Below, in pieces: positions 52,433 to 64,000 of a DNA stretch of 64,000 nucleotides. The notes below the pieces were generated by a model. That model searched no databases and had not been told where the DNA came from. It worked only from the letters and a program-made list of their open reading frames with translations. The translations under genes and the position numbers were made by a program. Position 1 is the stretch's first letter. Every line of letters starts with the position of its first letter. This DNA is from Enterococcus canis NBRC 100695. GTDB lineage: Bacteria; Bacillota; Bacilli; Lactobacillales; Enterococcaceae. Location of the stretch: contig NZ_BCQJ01000004.1 in assembly GCF_001544375.1 (NCBI RefSeq), forward strand, positions 124,001 to 188,000, given 5' to 3'.

Positions 52433-52996
52433 TTATTTAGCGGCGCGTTTTAAATACGTACCTTCTTGTGTATTAATTTCTAACAATTCATCCGTTTCAA
52501 TGAAATCTGGCACGTTGACTACTAAGCCGGTTTCCATTGTGGCTGGTTTACCAGAACCGGTAACCGTTGCGCCTTTGATGGATGGCTGCGTTTCAACTAC
52601 GCGTAAAACCACCGTCGTTGGCAGTTGCAGACCAATCACTTCGCTACCGAAGAATTGGATCTTCACTTCCATGTTTTCCAAGATATATTTCATTTCTTCC
52701 GCTACGGTTTCCACCGGGATCTCATATTGTTCATAGGTTTCTAGATCCATGAAGAACGCCATATCGTCCATTGTGTACAAATATTGAACCGGTTTCGTGT
52801 CGATATGGGCTTTTTCAAATTTTTCGTCAGGACGCAAAGTTGTGTCATAAGTCGCCCCAGTCCGAACGTCGCGTAATTTCATACGCATAACGGTATTCCC
52901 TTTACCAGGTTTGTGGTGGCTGGCATCTAATACTTTGATTAATTTGCCGTCTTGGACAAATGTCATACCAGCTCTTAAATCACTTGCTGCAATCAT
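52433..52996 (-). CDS. efp: Translation elongation factor P
   Basis: A 187-residue EF-P that relieves ribosome stalling at polyproline. N-terminal KOW domain with [17 protein letters not shown] and the exposed loop [19 protein letters not shown], where the first Lys is the residue that can be modified in the family; two OB domains follow, ending in the typical [29 protein letters not shown] precedes the ATG. Confidence 0.95.
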   Translation of the reverse strand: MIAASDLRAGMTFVQDGKLIKVLDASHHKPGKGNTVMRMKLRDVRTGATYDTTLRPDEKFEKAHIDTKPVQYLYTMDDMAFFMDLETYEQYEIPVETVAEEMKYILENMEVKIQFFGSEVIGLQLPTTVVLRVVETQPSIKGATVTGSGKPATMETGLVVNVPDFIETDELLEINTQEGTYLKRAAK

Positions 52997-53069
52997 CTTT
53001 ACATTCTCCTTTGTTGGTTATGATCCTCACTCATTGTAGCAAAAGAGCGGGCTAGTAGCTAGCAAAGAT

Positions 53070-53906
53070 TCATTGATTGCGAGGCTTAACCGGCAACATC
53101 ACCTCAAAAACTTGCTGCTCGCGGTTGGCTGCGGCAGTTTCATCTTGCCACAAAAGCTCCCAAATATCGCCATCAATCACTAATTCATGGGTTTCTAGAT
53201 AACGCCGGAAACGGTCATTGAAGGTGGTTAGCTGGTGGAGTTCATCCCGCGTAAAACCAGAAACGTAGGTCCCGGCTGGTCGCTGCAGGATCTGCTCCTT
53301 AGGATAGCGAGATAACCGTTCTTCCGGCAGCTTTACCAAAGCACGATAAGGCGCAGCATGAAAATTCTGCTGCTGGAAATAGCGCCCTTCTGACATAAAA
53401 CCGATGGGATGTCCGCTAAATAAGTCACGGGCCTCTACCAACGAATAGAAGCGCGTATACACTTCAAAGGTATTCATCTCATCGACATTCTCGATCCATT
53501 CTGAAGCCAGAAAATACTCAGCTGGGCGATAATTATAGGTCAATTCCTCAAAATCAAGCTGCGCTAATTTTTCATAACGAGCCAAATAGCCATCAATGGC
53601 CGTTCTCGTTTCCTGCAATTTTTGGATCTTTCGATCGATTTTTGCCCGTTGCCGCGTAAATTCTTTTTGTGCGTAGGCCGGATTGCGGTTTTTCAAAAAC
53701 TGACGGATATCCTGTAGCGGCATACCTAAAGCCCGCAAAATCAGTAACAGGTCTAACTCCTCATACTGCTCAATTCCATAATAGCGGTAGCCATTTTCAC
53801 CAATTTGAGTGGGTTTAAATAGATTGATTTCATCATAATAAAGTAGTGTTCGGCGGCTAACGCCGGCATAAGCGGCCATTTCACTAATAGAAAGTAGACG
53901 TTTCAT
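53070..53906 (-). CDS. chlR: MerR family regulator with effector domain, ChlR-like
   Basis: A 278-residue regulator. N-terminal MerR winged helix LLSISEMAAYAGVSRRTLLYYDEINLFKP, a coiled-coil (residues about 80-115, KEFTRQRAKIDRKIQKLQETRTAI), and a C-terminal GyrI-like effector domain that in BmrR binds drugs. It is divergent from two ABC exporter genes whose promoter has the 19-base spacer typical of MerR activation. The arrangement matches E. faecalis chlR-efrEF, tied to chlorhexidine response; the symbol is by analogy. The ATG at 53906 has AAGGAGG 6 bases upstream. Confidence 0.8.
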   Translation of the reverse strand: MKRLLSISEMAAYAGVSRRTLLYYDEINLFKPTQIGENGYRYYGIEQYEELDLLLILRALGMPLQDIRQFLKNRNPAYAQKEFTRQRAKIDRKIQKLQETRTAIDGYLARYEKLAQLDFEELTYNYRPAEYFLASEWIENVDEMNTFEVYTRFYSLVEARDLFSGHPIGFMSEGRYFQQQNFHAAPYRALVKLPEERLSRYPKEQILQRPAGTYVSGFTRDELHQLTTFNDRFRRYLETHELVIDGDIWELLWQDETAAANREQQVFEVMLPVKPRNQ

Positions 53907-53917
53907 GAAAAACCTCC

Positions 53918-53948
53918 TTGACTGTAACGTTACGTTACAGTTTATTCT
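53918..53948 (+). promoter_or_regulatory. MerR-type promoter of the heterodimeric ABC exporter
   Basis: TTGACT (53918-53923) and TATTCT (53943-53948) are separated by 19 bases, 2 more than optimal. The spacer holds the palindrome ACTGTAACG-TTA-CGTTACAGT (53921-53941). This is the MerR/BmrR geometry in which the regulator untwists DNA to activate. Confidence 0.85.
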
Positions 53949-53974
53949 AGCATAGTCGAGAGGAGGAACAAACA

Positions 53975-55708
53975 ATGTTGAAACAATTTTATCAACTACA
54001 TAAGAAGGAAAGTACCTTGACCTTGCTTTTTATGATTTTACAGGCAGTTGGGACTTTACTGGTGCCCTACTACGTAGCTGCCATCATTGATGAGGGGATT
54101 TTACAGGGCTCACTTTCTACCATTTGGCAAAATGGTGGTTTGATGCTAGGGGTCGCGGTTCTAACGGGTCTGACGGCAATTGCAGCTAGCTACTATTCCG
54201 CTGTCCTAGCAGGTCGCTTCGGACATTTTCTGCGAAACAAGCTGATTGAAAAAATCCAGACCCTTTCGGTTACAACCGTCGATGAATTGGGCACGCCAAC
54301 ACTATTAGCGCGCACAACTAGTGACATTACCAATCTGCAACAAATCGCCATGATGAGCTTTCAAATGATTTTACCGGCTCCCTTAGTCTGTTTAGCGTCC
54401 ATCATTTTAACCGGAATGGTGTCTTGGCAATTGATTTGGATTCCAATTGCTACCATTTTAGGCTTTTCTTTGGTTGCGCTCATGGTGATTCGCCAAGCTA
54501 CACCTTTAGCCCATGTCATGCAAGTGAAGATGGATCAGATGATGCAGGTTTTGCGGGAATTGATAACAGGGGTTAAGGTCATCCGCGCTTTCGATAAGAC
54601 TACCTTTGAAAAAGAACGGACTGATCAGCGCTTCACCGCGTATGCCACCATCATGATCAAAGTCAACCGGCTCTTTGCCGTCTTGAATCCAACCGTCAAC
54701 CTAGTTATGGGACTTGGCATGACAGCAATTTTAGCTTTTGGCGGCTGGCTTAGCGTCAGCGGCACGATTCCTGTAGGTAGTTTAACGGCTATCAGTGAAT
54801 ATACGATTTTAAGTCTATGGTTTCTAACGATGGCCGCTATGGTAATCGTGATGATTCCTAAAGCCCTCTCTTCCTATGAACGGATTCAAACGGTCATTCA
54901 AGAGACGCCCGAAATCAAAGATGGCGCACGGCAATTGCAACCAAGTAGCGAGTCCGCCATCGTGCGCTTCCAACATGTCAACTTTAGCTATAGCGGTGCC
55001 GAAGAACCTGTTCTGCAAGACCTTGACCTGACAATTTATCGCGGGCAAACCTTTGCCATTGTTGGAGGTACTGGTTCAGGGAAAAGCACGATCGCTAAAG
55101 CTTTACTACGCTTAAAAGATGTCACCACTGGTCGCATTTTATTTCACGGGCAAGATATCCGGACCCTGAAACAACAGGATCTACGAGCACGAATCAGTTA
55201 TGTCCCCCAAAAAGCCTTTTTATTCAGCGGCACTATTGCCGACAACTTACGCTACGGTGATCAGCAGGCTGACCTAGCTAAGATGGAGCAAGTGGCCACG
55301 GTGGCGCAAGCTGCGGATTTTATTCACCAACAGCCCGCCGGCTTTGAAGCAGCGGTCAGTCAAAAAGGTAGTAATTTCTCTGGCGGGCAAAAACAGCGCC
55401 TAAGCATCGCCCGGGCCTTGATGAAGCCGGCGGATCTCTACTTTTTTGATGACAGCTTCTCTGCCTTGGATTATCAAACCGATGCCGCCCTAAGACAGGC
55501 GTTAAAGAGCTATTTACAGGACGCAGCCGTGGTGATTGTCGCTCAGCGCTTAGCTACCGTTATGCAGGCGGACCACATCATCGTTTTAGATCAAGGACGC
55601 ATCGTTGGCGCCGGCACCCATAAAGAATTAATGGCCAGCAACGCCGTGTATCAAGAATTTGCCCGGTCTCAAGGGCTGAAAGGAGCTAGCAATGAGCAAG
55701 CAAGTTGA
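53975..55708 (+). CDS. efrE: Heterodimeric multidrug ABC exporter, subunit 1 (EfrE-like)
   Basis: A 577-residue half transporter: six N-terminal helices fused to an ATPase domain. Walker A GGTGSGKST, signature FSGGQKQRLSIARA, and a Walker B of FFDDSFSALD in which Asp replaces the catalytic Glu, the mark of the degenerate-site subunit in heterodimeric exporters such as LmrCD and BmrCD. H-loop Gln/His-type region is VIVAQRLATVM, with Gln instead of the usual His, which again fits a degenerate site. GAGGAGG before the ATG. Its last 17 bases overlap the next gene. Confidence 0.88.
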   Translation: MLKQFYQLHKKESTLTLLFMILQAVGTLLVPYYVAAIIDEGILQGSLSTIWQNGGLMLGVAVLTGLTAIAASYYSAVLAGRFGHFLRNKLIEKIQTLSVTTVDELGTPTLLARTTSDITNLQQIAMMSFQMILPAPLVCLASIILTGMVSWQLIWIPIATILGFSLVALMVIRQATPLAHVMQVKMDQMMQVLRELITGVKVIRAFDKTTFEKERTDQRFTAYATIMIKVNRLFAVLNPTVNLVMGLGMTAILAFGGWLSVSGTIPVGSLTAISEYTILSLWFLTMAAMVIVMIPKALSSYERIQTVIQETPEIKDGARQLQPSSESAIVRFQHVNFSYSGAEEPVLQDLDLTIYRGQTFAIVGGTGSGKSTIAKALLRLKDVTTGRILFHGQDIRTLKQQDLRARISYVPQKAFLFSGTIADNLRYGDQQADLAKMEQVATVAQAADFIHQQPAGFEAAVSQKGSNFSGGQKQRLSIARALMKPADLYFFDDSFSALDYQTDAALRQALKSYLQDAAVVIVAQRLATVMQADHIIVLDQGRIVGAGTHKELMASNAVYQEFARSQGLKGASNEQAS

Positions 55709-57467
55709 GTTAGAAAAACCACAAGCAACCGCCGCTACTAGCAAGCGTTTGTTGCAACTATTATTACAGCAGCGACAGAAGTTTTTAGTGATTCTCACCT
55801 CGGCCCTGTGTTTCGCCCTATTGATGGCCGTGACCCCTTTGTTACTGGGGTGGGGCTTGGATCAGCTAATCCACTTAATCAAAACTGGCACTACCAACGA
55901 ACTGCTAACGGTCTTAAAAGCACCACTTTTTGCGCTACTAGGCTGTTGGCTGGCTATTAGTCTCTTCTCCTTTCTACAGGAAAATACGATGGCTAGCGTC
56001 AGCGAAACCTTGACACTGACCCTGCGTAAGGAATTGACGGCCAAGCTAAACCGACTACCCATGCAATTCTATGATACCTATAAGACGGGTGACTTACTGA
56101 CGCGTGCCACGCTTGACTTAGATAAGGTCTCGGAAGTCCTGCAAGTGGGCTTGATGCAGCTGATTACCGCCGTCTTTAGTATCGCAATTGGCTTCGGCTT
56201 AATGCTTTTTATCAGTCCTTGGCTAACGGCTGGCATTTTAGTTTTACTAGTCGGCAGCAGCCTGCTGACGCGCTTTTTAGCAGCTAAAAACCAACACTAT
56301 TTTGCTGAAAATCAACGGACTTTGGGGGCAGTTGGCGCCCAAGCCGAAGAATATTTTACCGGCAACTTGTTGATTAAAACCTTTAACCAGCAAGAACAAG
56401 TCAAGGCGAAAATGGCGGCTTTAAACGATGCCCAATACGAAGCCTTTAAAAAAGCTCAGTTTGTCAGTTATGCCATCAATCCCTTAATTCGTTTAGTCAA
56501 TCAACTAGGCTTTGTCGTTAGTGCGGTCGTAGGAGGCAACTTGGTTTTACAAGGTAATTTGACGATTGGGGTACTGCAAGCTTATTTGCAATACGTTAAC
56601 CAAGTCTCGGAACCCATCACACAAGCCGCCTACGTCATCAACAGTCTGCAAAGCGCCTTAGCTGCCTTGGAGCGGATCTTTGAGATTCTTGACTTGCCCG
56701 AGGAAAAGCAGGAAGCCGCTCAACCTCTACCAGATTTAAAAGGAGAAGTGCGTTTCCAACATGTGGCCTTTGCCTATCAAGCTGACAAACCACTAATGAC
56801 AGATGTCTCGTTTACGGCGCAACCCCAACAAACGGTTGCAGTTGTGGGTCCTACCGGTGCTGGCAAAACGACCTTGATCAATCTTTTGATGCGTTTTTAT
56901 GAGGTAACTGGTGGTCAGATTCTTTTAGATGGTCAAGATACCCGCCAATTTAGCCGGGCTGACTTACGGCGACATTTTGGCATGGTTCTGCAGGACACCT
57001 GGCTCTTTGAAGGCACGGTAGCGGAAAACATCGCCTACGGCAAACCCGCTGCAATACGCAGCGAAATCGTAACTGCAGCCAAAAAAGCCCAATGTGATCA
57101 CTTTATCCGCACACTGCCCCAAGGCTACGACACGGTCATTTCTGGAGACGGCACCGCCATCTCCCAAGGGCAACAACAACTGCTGACAATCGCCCGTGCA
57201 ATTCTAGCTGATCCACAGTTGTTGATTTTGGACGAGGCAACCTCCAGCGTAGATACCCGCACGGAAAAATTGATCCAACGGGCGATGGCGCAACTGACAC
57301 AAGCCCGAACTAGCTTTGTCATTGCCCACCGACTTTCCACGATCGAAAACGCTGATTTAATCCTAGTGATGCAAAATGGCGATATTATCGAGCAAGGTAC
57401 CCATCAAGAGTTAATGCAGAAGCAATCCTTCTATGCCAATCTATACAACAGCCAATTCGCGGTTTAA
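55692..57467 (+). CDS. efrF: Heterodimeric multidrug ABC exporter, subunit 2 (EfrF-like)
   Basis: A 591-residue half transporter. Walker A GPTGAGKTT, Walker B LLILDEATSSVD with the catalytic Glu, H-loop FVIAHRLSTIENA: a complete ATP site on this chain. Its signature ISQGQQQLLTIARA departs from LSGGQ, so the site formed with the partner Walker A is the weak one. Together with the preceding gene it makes one exporter with one active and one degenerate site. A pair of this kind exports cationic or hydrophobic drugs; the real substrates are not visible. Confidence 0.88.
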   Translation: MSKQVELEKPQATAATSKRLLQLLLQQRQKFLVILTSALCFALLMAVTPLLLGWGLDQLIHLIKTGTTNELLTVLKAPLFALLGCWLAISLFSFLQENTMASVSETLTLTLRKELTAKLNRLPMQFYDTYKTGDLLTRATLDLDKVSEVLQVGLMQLITAVFSIAIGFGLMLFISPWLTAGILVLLVGSSLLTRFLAAKNQHYFAENQRTLGAVGAQAEEYFTGNLLIKTFNQQEQVKAKMAALNDAQYEAFKKAQFVSYAINPLIRLVNQLGFVVSAVVGGNLVLQGNLTIGVLQAYLQYVNQVSEPITQAAYVINSLQSALAALERIFEILDLPEEKQEAAQPLPDLKGEVRFQHVAFAYQADKPLMTDVSFTAQPQQTVAVVGPTGAGKTTLINLLMRFYEVTGGQILLDGQDTRQFSRADLRRHFGMVLQDTWLFEGTVAENIAYGKPAAIRSEIVTAAKKAQCDHFIRTLPQGYDTVISGDGTAISQGQQQLLTIARAILADPQLLILDEATSSVDTRTEKLIQRAMAQLTQARTSFVIAHRLSTIENADLILVMQNGDIIEQGTHQELMQKQSFYANLYNSQFAV

Positions 57468-57483
57468 TAATAACAATTTATCG

Positions 57484-57516
57484 AAAAGTCTGATCCTTTG
57501 TGGTCAGGCTTTTTTT
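57484..57516 (+). terminator. Terminator after the ABC exporter
   Basis: AAAGTCTGATC / GGTCAGGCTTT-type hairpin (with G-T pairs) around CTTTGT, followed by T7. Confidence 0.75.
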
Positions 57517-57533
57517 GGTACAAATCGTACCAA
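57515..57533. promoter_or_regulatory. Palindrome TTGGTAC-N5-GTACCAA, candidate operator
   Basis: A perfect 7-bp-arm inverted repeat, 106 bases before the GH1 start. It is of the size used by GntR-, LacI- or RpiR-family regulators; the RpiR gene at the other end of the operon is one candidate. Confidence 0.6.
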
Positions 57534-57542
57534 ATGCGGCAC

Positions 57543-57556
57543 AAAAACCGTTTTCA
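57543..57556. promoter_or_regulatory. Candidate CcpA (cre) site of the GH1-PTS operon
   Basis: AAAAACCGTTTTCA matches TGNNANCGNTNNCA at all defined positions but the first two. It lies next to the operator-like palindrome. Confidence 0.5.
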
Positions 57557-57617
57557 CTACCAGCTTGCCCAACTCTTTGGAAGGGGATTCACTTTTCTAA
57601 AAAGCGTGCTATATTGA

Positions 57618-60337
<2,720 letters not shown>

Positions 60338-60346
60338 AATACTATA

Positions 60347-60397
60347 AAAAAAGAAGCACCTAACGTTTCCATGACGGAACGCTAGGTGCTTCTTTTC
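60347..60397. terminator. Bidirectional terminator between the IIC and RpiR genes
   Basis: AAAAGAAGCACCTA-CG-TTCC and GGAA-CGC-TAGGTGCTTCTTTT form a long hairpin around ATGAC, flanked by A and T runs. Confidence 0.85.
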
Positions 60398-60399
60398 GG

Positions 60400-61155
60400 T
60401 TATTGCTTAGGTAGATCCGGATGCTGTTCTAAAGCATCTAAAATCTTTTCCATGATGTACATGGTGGGAATCTGACTACTGGCATCGTAAAAGCCGTATT
60501 TGCGGGCTTCAGTATATTCATGAGCAATAATCATACTGCTCATTTTGGCTAATGTACTAGCACTGTTCCCTGTAATACCAATGATCTGATAATCCTGTAG
60601 TGGCTGATAATAAGCAATCATATCCACTAAATCCGGCGTTTCACCAGAATTGGAAACCGCAATCACCAAATTATCCGTCGTATTGTACAAGCGTGGTCGT
60701 AGTGGATAATACGGATCAGTTACTGCAAAGCTGTTAAAGCCTAAGGTGGCTAGACGACGGGCGCCATACTCACATAAAATCCCGGAAATACCGATTCCGA
60801 CGAAGACGATATTATCGGAACGAATAATTAAGTCAGCTAGAATCCGCACGTTTTCCTCAAAATCAAAGGAAAAATTTTGCGGCTCTAGGGAAGCTAGCAC
60901 ACGATCACGGTAATCAGCCCCCTGCTCTCTTTCAGCCGCAATCACTTGCCGGACTGAAGCGCGAAACTCAGGATAGCTATTGAAACCCATCTTGCGGATA
61001 AAACGCATCACAGAAGACGCTGAAGTATGGGAAGCTTGGGCAATCTCCCGCACCCGCATTTGAGGCAGATTTTCATAATGACTTAAAATATATTGATAAA
61101 TAGCTAAATCAGTACTGGAGAAATTTTTAGTGTCTTGTCCTTCAAAAATAGGCAT
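60400..61155 (-). CDS. RpiR family transcriptional regulator (HTH + SIS)
   Basis: A 251-residue regulator. N-terminal HTH_6 (MRVREIAQASHTSASSVMRFIRKMGF) and a SIS phosphosugar-binding domain with IVFVGIGISGILCEYGARRL and VIAVSNSGETPDLVDMI. It would sense a phosphorylated sugar. It is convergent with the GH1-IIC operon and is its likely regulator. GGGAGGGAGA lies upstream of the ATG. Confidence 0.87.
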   Translation of the reverse strand: MPIFEGQDTKNFSSTDLAIYQYILSHYENLPQMRVREIAQASHTSASSVMRFIRKMGFNSYPEFRASVRQVIAAEREQGADYRDRVLASLEPQNFSFDFEENVRILADLIIRSDNIVFVGIGISGILCEYGARRLATLGFNSFAVTDPYYPLRPRLYNTTDNLVIAVSNSGETPDLVDMIAYYQPLQDYQIIGITGNSASTLAKMSSMIIAHEYTEARKYGFYDASSQIPTMYIMEKILDALEQHPDLPKQ

Positions 61156-61246
61156 ACGTCTCCCTCCTCGTTTCTCAGTATAGCATAAGACCCTTTAACA
61201 AAGTACAATCTCAAAATAAGCATCGCTGGGGCTCACCACCGCCTTC

Positions 61247-61282
61247 AAAAAGAACCTATGACCTGTTTCCAGCCATAGGTTC
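61247..61282 (-). terminator. Terminator after phosphoketolase
   Basis: Minus-strand GAACCTATG / CATAGGTTC around a 13-base loop, followed by T5. Confidence 0.75.
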
Positions 61283-61294
61283 CCATCTATTCTC

Positions 61295-63679
61295 TTAATT
61301 AAAATGGATTTCTTTCCGTTTAAGTGGTGCCCATTGCCAGTTTTCCACTTCAGGAATATCAACGCCATTTTCACGGATATAGTCATGGTGGAAAGTGATC
61401 GTGTCTTCCATTTTTTGCGCAAATTCAGCTACGGTTTCCCCATAAGCTGCCACTGCCGCATCTTTCGCAACGTGGAAACGGTCCATTTCAGACATCACAC
61501 GCATATCAAATGGTGTTGTAATGTCGCCATTTTCACGGTAGCCATGCAGATGGAGGTTATGATTGTGACGATCAAAGAAAATATCACGAATCATGCCTTC
61601 ATAGCCGTGATAGCAGAAGACGATTGGTTTTTCTTTGGTAAAGTAGGTATCAAATTCTTCATCACTTAAGCCTCGCGGATCAACCCTCGGATGACGTAAT
61701 TTCAAGATATCTAAAACATTGATAAAGCGAATCTTCAAATCAGGATAGGCTTGATTTAAAATAGTCACAGCGGCCAAAGCTTCCAAGTTAGGTTCAGTCC
61801 CGGCTGCAGCAATGACAACATCAGGTTCTTCATTCCCATCAGTGGAGGCCCAGTCAATAATCTTCAAACCATCGCGAACCAAAGTTTCAGCTTCCGCTGC
61901 TGAATAGAACTGTGGCCGTGGATGCTTAGAAGAAACGATTAAGTTGATTTGTTCTTCAGAGCTTAAGGCTTCAGCCATTACTGCCATCAAGGTATTCGTG
62001 TCGGCTGGTAAATACTCCCGGATAAATTCCGGTTTCTTTTCTGCCAAATGCGTCAATAAACCTGGATCTTGGTGGGTATAGCCATTATGATCTTGCTGGA
62101 AGACCGTTGAGGTGGCAATCAAATTCAAAGAGGGATACTGTTTGCGCCAAGTTTGTTCTTTGGCTTTACGTAACCATTTGAAATGCTGGGTGATCATAGA
62201 ATCGACTACCCGCAGGAAGGCTTCATAACTTGCAAAAAAGCCGTGGCGGCCCGTTAAAACGTAACCTTCTAAGAAGCCTTCACATTGATGCTCAGACAAT
62301 TGTGAGTCAATCACGCGGCCAGCTGGTGCCAACCATTCGTCGTAAGCCTCATTCCGAGCTTCTAACCATTGGCGATTCGTCACGTCAAAAACTTTATTGA
62401 GACGGTTAGATTTCGTTTCGTCAGGACCAAAAATCCGGAAATTATCAGGATTGGCTACAATTAAATCTTTCGCAAAGTTACCAAATTCAATCATGTCTTG
62501 GGCTATGACAGCTCCAGGTGTACTAGTATCCACTGCATGTTGCTTCCAATCAGTAATCTTCAAAGGCTGCGGATTGATACCGCCATTCGTGATTGGGTTG
62601 ATTGACATGCGGCGGTCACCTTTTGGTGCTAGGTCCCGGAGTTCCGCTTTAAAAGTTCCATTTTCATCAAATAATTCTTCCGGACGGTAAGACTTCAACC
62701 ATTCTACTAAGGCTGCACTATGGTCTAAATGATGAGCATCCACTGGAATTGGCACTTGGTGCGCCCGGAAACCACCCTCAATAGGTTCGCCGTCCCACTC
62801 TTTTGGCCCCGTCCAACCTTTAGGTGTGCGCACGATTAACACCGGCCAGGCTGGCATTGTTACTTCTTCGGCTTTACCTTGGCGTGCCTTTGTTTGGATT
62901 GCTTGAATTTTTTCGATTGCTTCGTCTAATTTTGCGGCCATGACCGGATGGACAGCAGCCGGATCAGTACCCGCTACAAAGATTGGTTCCCAACCTAGAC
63001 CTTCAAAATATTTCTGCAAATCTTCATCTGACTTCCGTTCCAAAATCGTTGGGTTGGAAATTTTACCACCGTTTAAATAAAGAATCGGTAAAACAGCGCC
63101 GTCATTGACTGGATTGATAAAAGCATTAGAGAACCAGCTACCCGCTAACGGACCTGTTTCAGCTTCGCCATCGCCGACAACCACTGCCGCAATCACATCG
63201 GGGTTATCTAAAATGGCGCCAGTAGCATGAGAAAGCGAATAACCTAACTCGCCACCTTCATGGATAGAGCCTGGTGTTTCTGGTGCTGCGTGGGAGGCAA
63301 TTCCGCCTGGGAAAGAAAAGATTTTACATAATTCTTTTAAACCCGCCTCGTCTTGCGTAATTTCGGGATAAATTTCAGTATAACTGCCATCTAAGTAAGA
63401 GTTGGAAACCATCACTTGGCCGCCGTGACCAGGGCCCTCTACATAAAACATATTCAAATCATATTTATTGATAACTCGGTTTAAGTGCGCGTAAATAAAG
63501 TTTTGACCGGCAATCGTGCCCCAGTGACCAATGGGATGAACCTTCACATCTTTAGCTTCTAACGGTTGGGTTAATAATGGGTTGTCTTTCAAATACATCT
63601 GCGCCACGGAAATATAATTGGCTGCGCGCCACCAAGCATCTACCTTGTCTAAATAATTCTGCGAATCTGTCTGTGTCAT
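61295..63679 (-). CDS. xpkA: Xylulose-5-phosphate/fructose-6-phosphate phosphoketolase
   Basis: A 794-residue TPP enzyme that splits xylulose-5-P (or fructose-6-P) with phosphate to acetyl-P and a triose-P or erythrose-4-P, the key step of heterolactic pentose metabolism. Signature segments: [20 protein letters not shown] (phosphoketolase signature 1), the TPP/Mg motif [14 protein letters not shown], and [17 protein letters not shown] and [12 protein letters not shown] toward the C-terminus. GGAGGAG before the ATG. Minus-strand TATAAT near 63755-63760 is a likely -10. Confidence 0.95.
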   Translation of the reverse strand: MTQTDSQNYLDKVDAWWRAANYISVAQMYLKDNPLLTQPLEAKDVKVHPIGHWGTIAGQNFIYAHLNRVINKYDLNMFYVEGPGHGGQVMVSNSYLDGSYTEIYPEITQDEAGLKELCKIFSFPGGIASHAAPETPGSIHEGGELGYSLSHATGAILDNPDVIAAVVVGDGEAETGPLAGSWFSNAFINPVNDGAVLPILYLNGGKISNPTILERKSDEDLQKYFEGLGWEPIFVAGTDPAAVHPVMAAKLDEAIEKIQAIQTKARQGKAEEVTMPAWPVLIVRTPKGWTGPKEWDGEPIEGGFRAHQVPIPVDAHHLDHSAALVEWLKSYRPEELFDENGTFKAELRDLAPKGDRRMSINPITNGGINPQPLKITDWKQHAVDTSTPGAVIAQDMIEFGNFAKDLIVANPDNFRIFGPDETKSNRLNKVFDVTNRQWLEARNEAYDEWLAPAGRVIDSQLSEHQCEGFLEGYVLTGRHGFFASYEAFLRVVDSMITQHFKWLRKAKEQTWRKQYPSLNLIATSTVFQQDHNGYTHQDPGLLTHLAEKKPEFIREYLPADTNTLMAVMAEALSSEEQINLIVSSKHPRPQFYSAAEAETLVRDGLKIIDWASTDGNEEPDVVIAAAGTEPNLEALAAVTILNQAYPDLKIRFINVLDILKLRHPRVDPRGLSDEEFDTYFTKEKPIVFCYHGYEGMIRDIFFDRHNHNLHLHGYRENGDITTPFDMRVMSEMDRFHVAKDAAVAAYGETVAEFAQKMEDTITFHHDYIRENGVDIPEVENWQWAPLKRKEIHFN

Positions 63680-63728
63680 GAATTGCTCCTCCTTGTGCTT
63701 TTATTCACAAATAATTTGAAATAAAAAA

Positions 63729-63805
63729 GTATTTTTTACCAAAACTCTCTTCTTGATTATAACAGTAGTTTCATTTAATGAAAAGGCTTTTTTGGTATTT
63801 TTTAC
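63729..63805. promoter_or_regulatory. Direct repeats in the phosphoketolase promoter region
   Basis: GTATTTTTTAC occurs twice (63729-63739 and 63795-63805), one on each side of the likely minus-strand -10 box TATAAT. They may be operator copies; AT-rich composition makes this tentative. Confidence 0.35.
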
Positions 63806-63817
63806 TAAAATGAACTA

Positions 63818-63852
63818 GAAAAAGATTTGACCGCCCGTCAGACGGCCAAATC
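63818..63852 (-). terminator. Terminator after araA
   Basis: Minus-strand GATTTGGCCGTC / GGCGGTCAAATC hairpin around TGACGG, followed by T5. Confidence 0.75.
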
Positions 63853-63859
63853 TACTTGT

Positions 63860-64000
63860 TTATTTAATAACGGTAACTTCTAAACCTACTAATTTGGCCC
63901 AAGTTAATACTTGATCCGTTGTTAAGCTCAAGGATACCACCGTGTGATGACCACCACCAGCTTCGATCCATGCTTGGACGCCGTCTTGGAAGTTTGGTTT
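63860..64000 (-). CDS. araA: L-arabinose isomerase, C-terminal end (gene runs off the right edge)
   Basis: Only the last 46 codons are visible. They read KPNFQDGVQAWIEAGGGHHT..., then SLSLTTDQVLTWAKLVGLEV and a stop. The W-x-x-AGG-x-HHTV pattern with the C-terminal amphipathic helix is typical of L-arabinose isomerase, which turns arabinose into ribulose. Placed next to phosphoketolase it fits pentose use through xylulose-5-P. The rest of the ara genes would lie to the right. Confidence 0.82.
   Translation of the reverse strand, partial: KPNFQDGVQAWIEAGGGHHTVVSLSLTTDQVLTWAKLVGLEVTVIK

Noticed and set aside
61195-61422. A 75-residue ORF over the end of the phosphoketolase gene
   Set aside because: It is a frame-shifted shadow of the phosphoketolase C-terminus running through its terminator.

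Overview
The window looks like chromosomal DNA of a low-to-mid GC Gram-positive lactic acid bacterium, most likely an Enterococcus or close relative. The pointers are: a mannose PTS cluster (sigma-54 activator, solo IIB, IIAB, IIC, IID, DUF956) laid out like the E. faecalis mpt operon; a MerR-divergent heterodimeric ABC exporter resembling chlR-efrEF; T-box control of hisS-aspS; phosphoketolase; oleate hydratase; three GH1 glycosidases with PTS parts; and strong AAGGAGG ribosome binding sites. No rRNA, tRNA, CRISPR array, prophage or insertion sequence was seen. The gene complement is metabolic and transport-centred. The species call is inference.

Layout. 1-4765 (+): end of serA, a DUF1015 gene, proB-proA and a PHP-family phosphatase. 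4997-6690 (-): a fluoride module, with a fluoride riboswitch and terminator controlling a CLC-F type F-/H+ antiporter and a short, possibly broken downstream ORF. 6884-9478 (+): YfhO membrane protein. 9522-18895 (-): an eight-gene, tightly packed operon, ubiD-like, ubiA-like, ABC importer (lipoprotein, ATPase, permease with a frameshift), U32 protein, class III aminotransferase, GH1 glycosidase. It reads like a pathway for importing and processing an aromatic or glycosylated quinone precursor, and is the best candidate here for an undescribed system. 19103-24930: Hsp20, Dps, a lipoprotein, an FGGY gluconokinase-like kinase, a prepilin peptidase and oleate hydratase, the last with a striking repeated operator next to its promoter.

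25097-31837 (-): mannose PTS operon and its sigma-54 activator, with a clear -24/-12 promoter. 31986-34987 (-): an HrtAB-like ABC pair and the AzlCD exporter. 35377-36573 (+): OFA-type MFS transporter. 36736-38441 (-): small proteins, a MazG-like pyrophosphohydrolase and a YczE-type membrane protein. 38580-44155: a cellobiose-type PTS with 6-phospho-beta-glucosidase and a divergent PRD regulator. 44183-49003 (-): a hypothetical protein, an esterase, and aspS and hisS behind a T-box. 49081-52392: ABC exporter with divergent TetR; a 17-bp repeat sits on both promoters. 52433-57467: efp, MerR regulator and heterodimeric multidrug ABC exporter with a 19-bp-spacer promoter. 57639-61155: second GH1 plus PTS IIC operon and a convergent RpiR regulator. 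61295-64000 (-): phosphoketolase and the end of araA.

The genes point to a plant-sugar and beta-glucoside lifestyle (three GH1 enzymes, two cellobiose-type IIC proteins, phosphoketolase, arabinose isomerase) combined with stress and efflux functions (fluoride, drugs, branched-chain amino acids, possibly heme). All database-type statements here are from recognition of motifs; no search was run.
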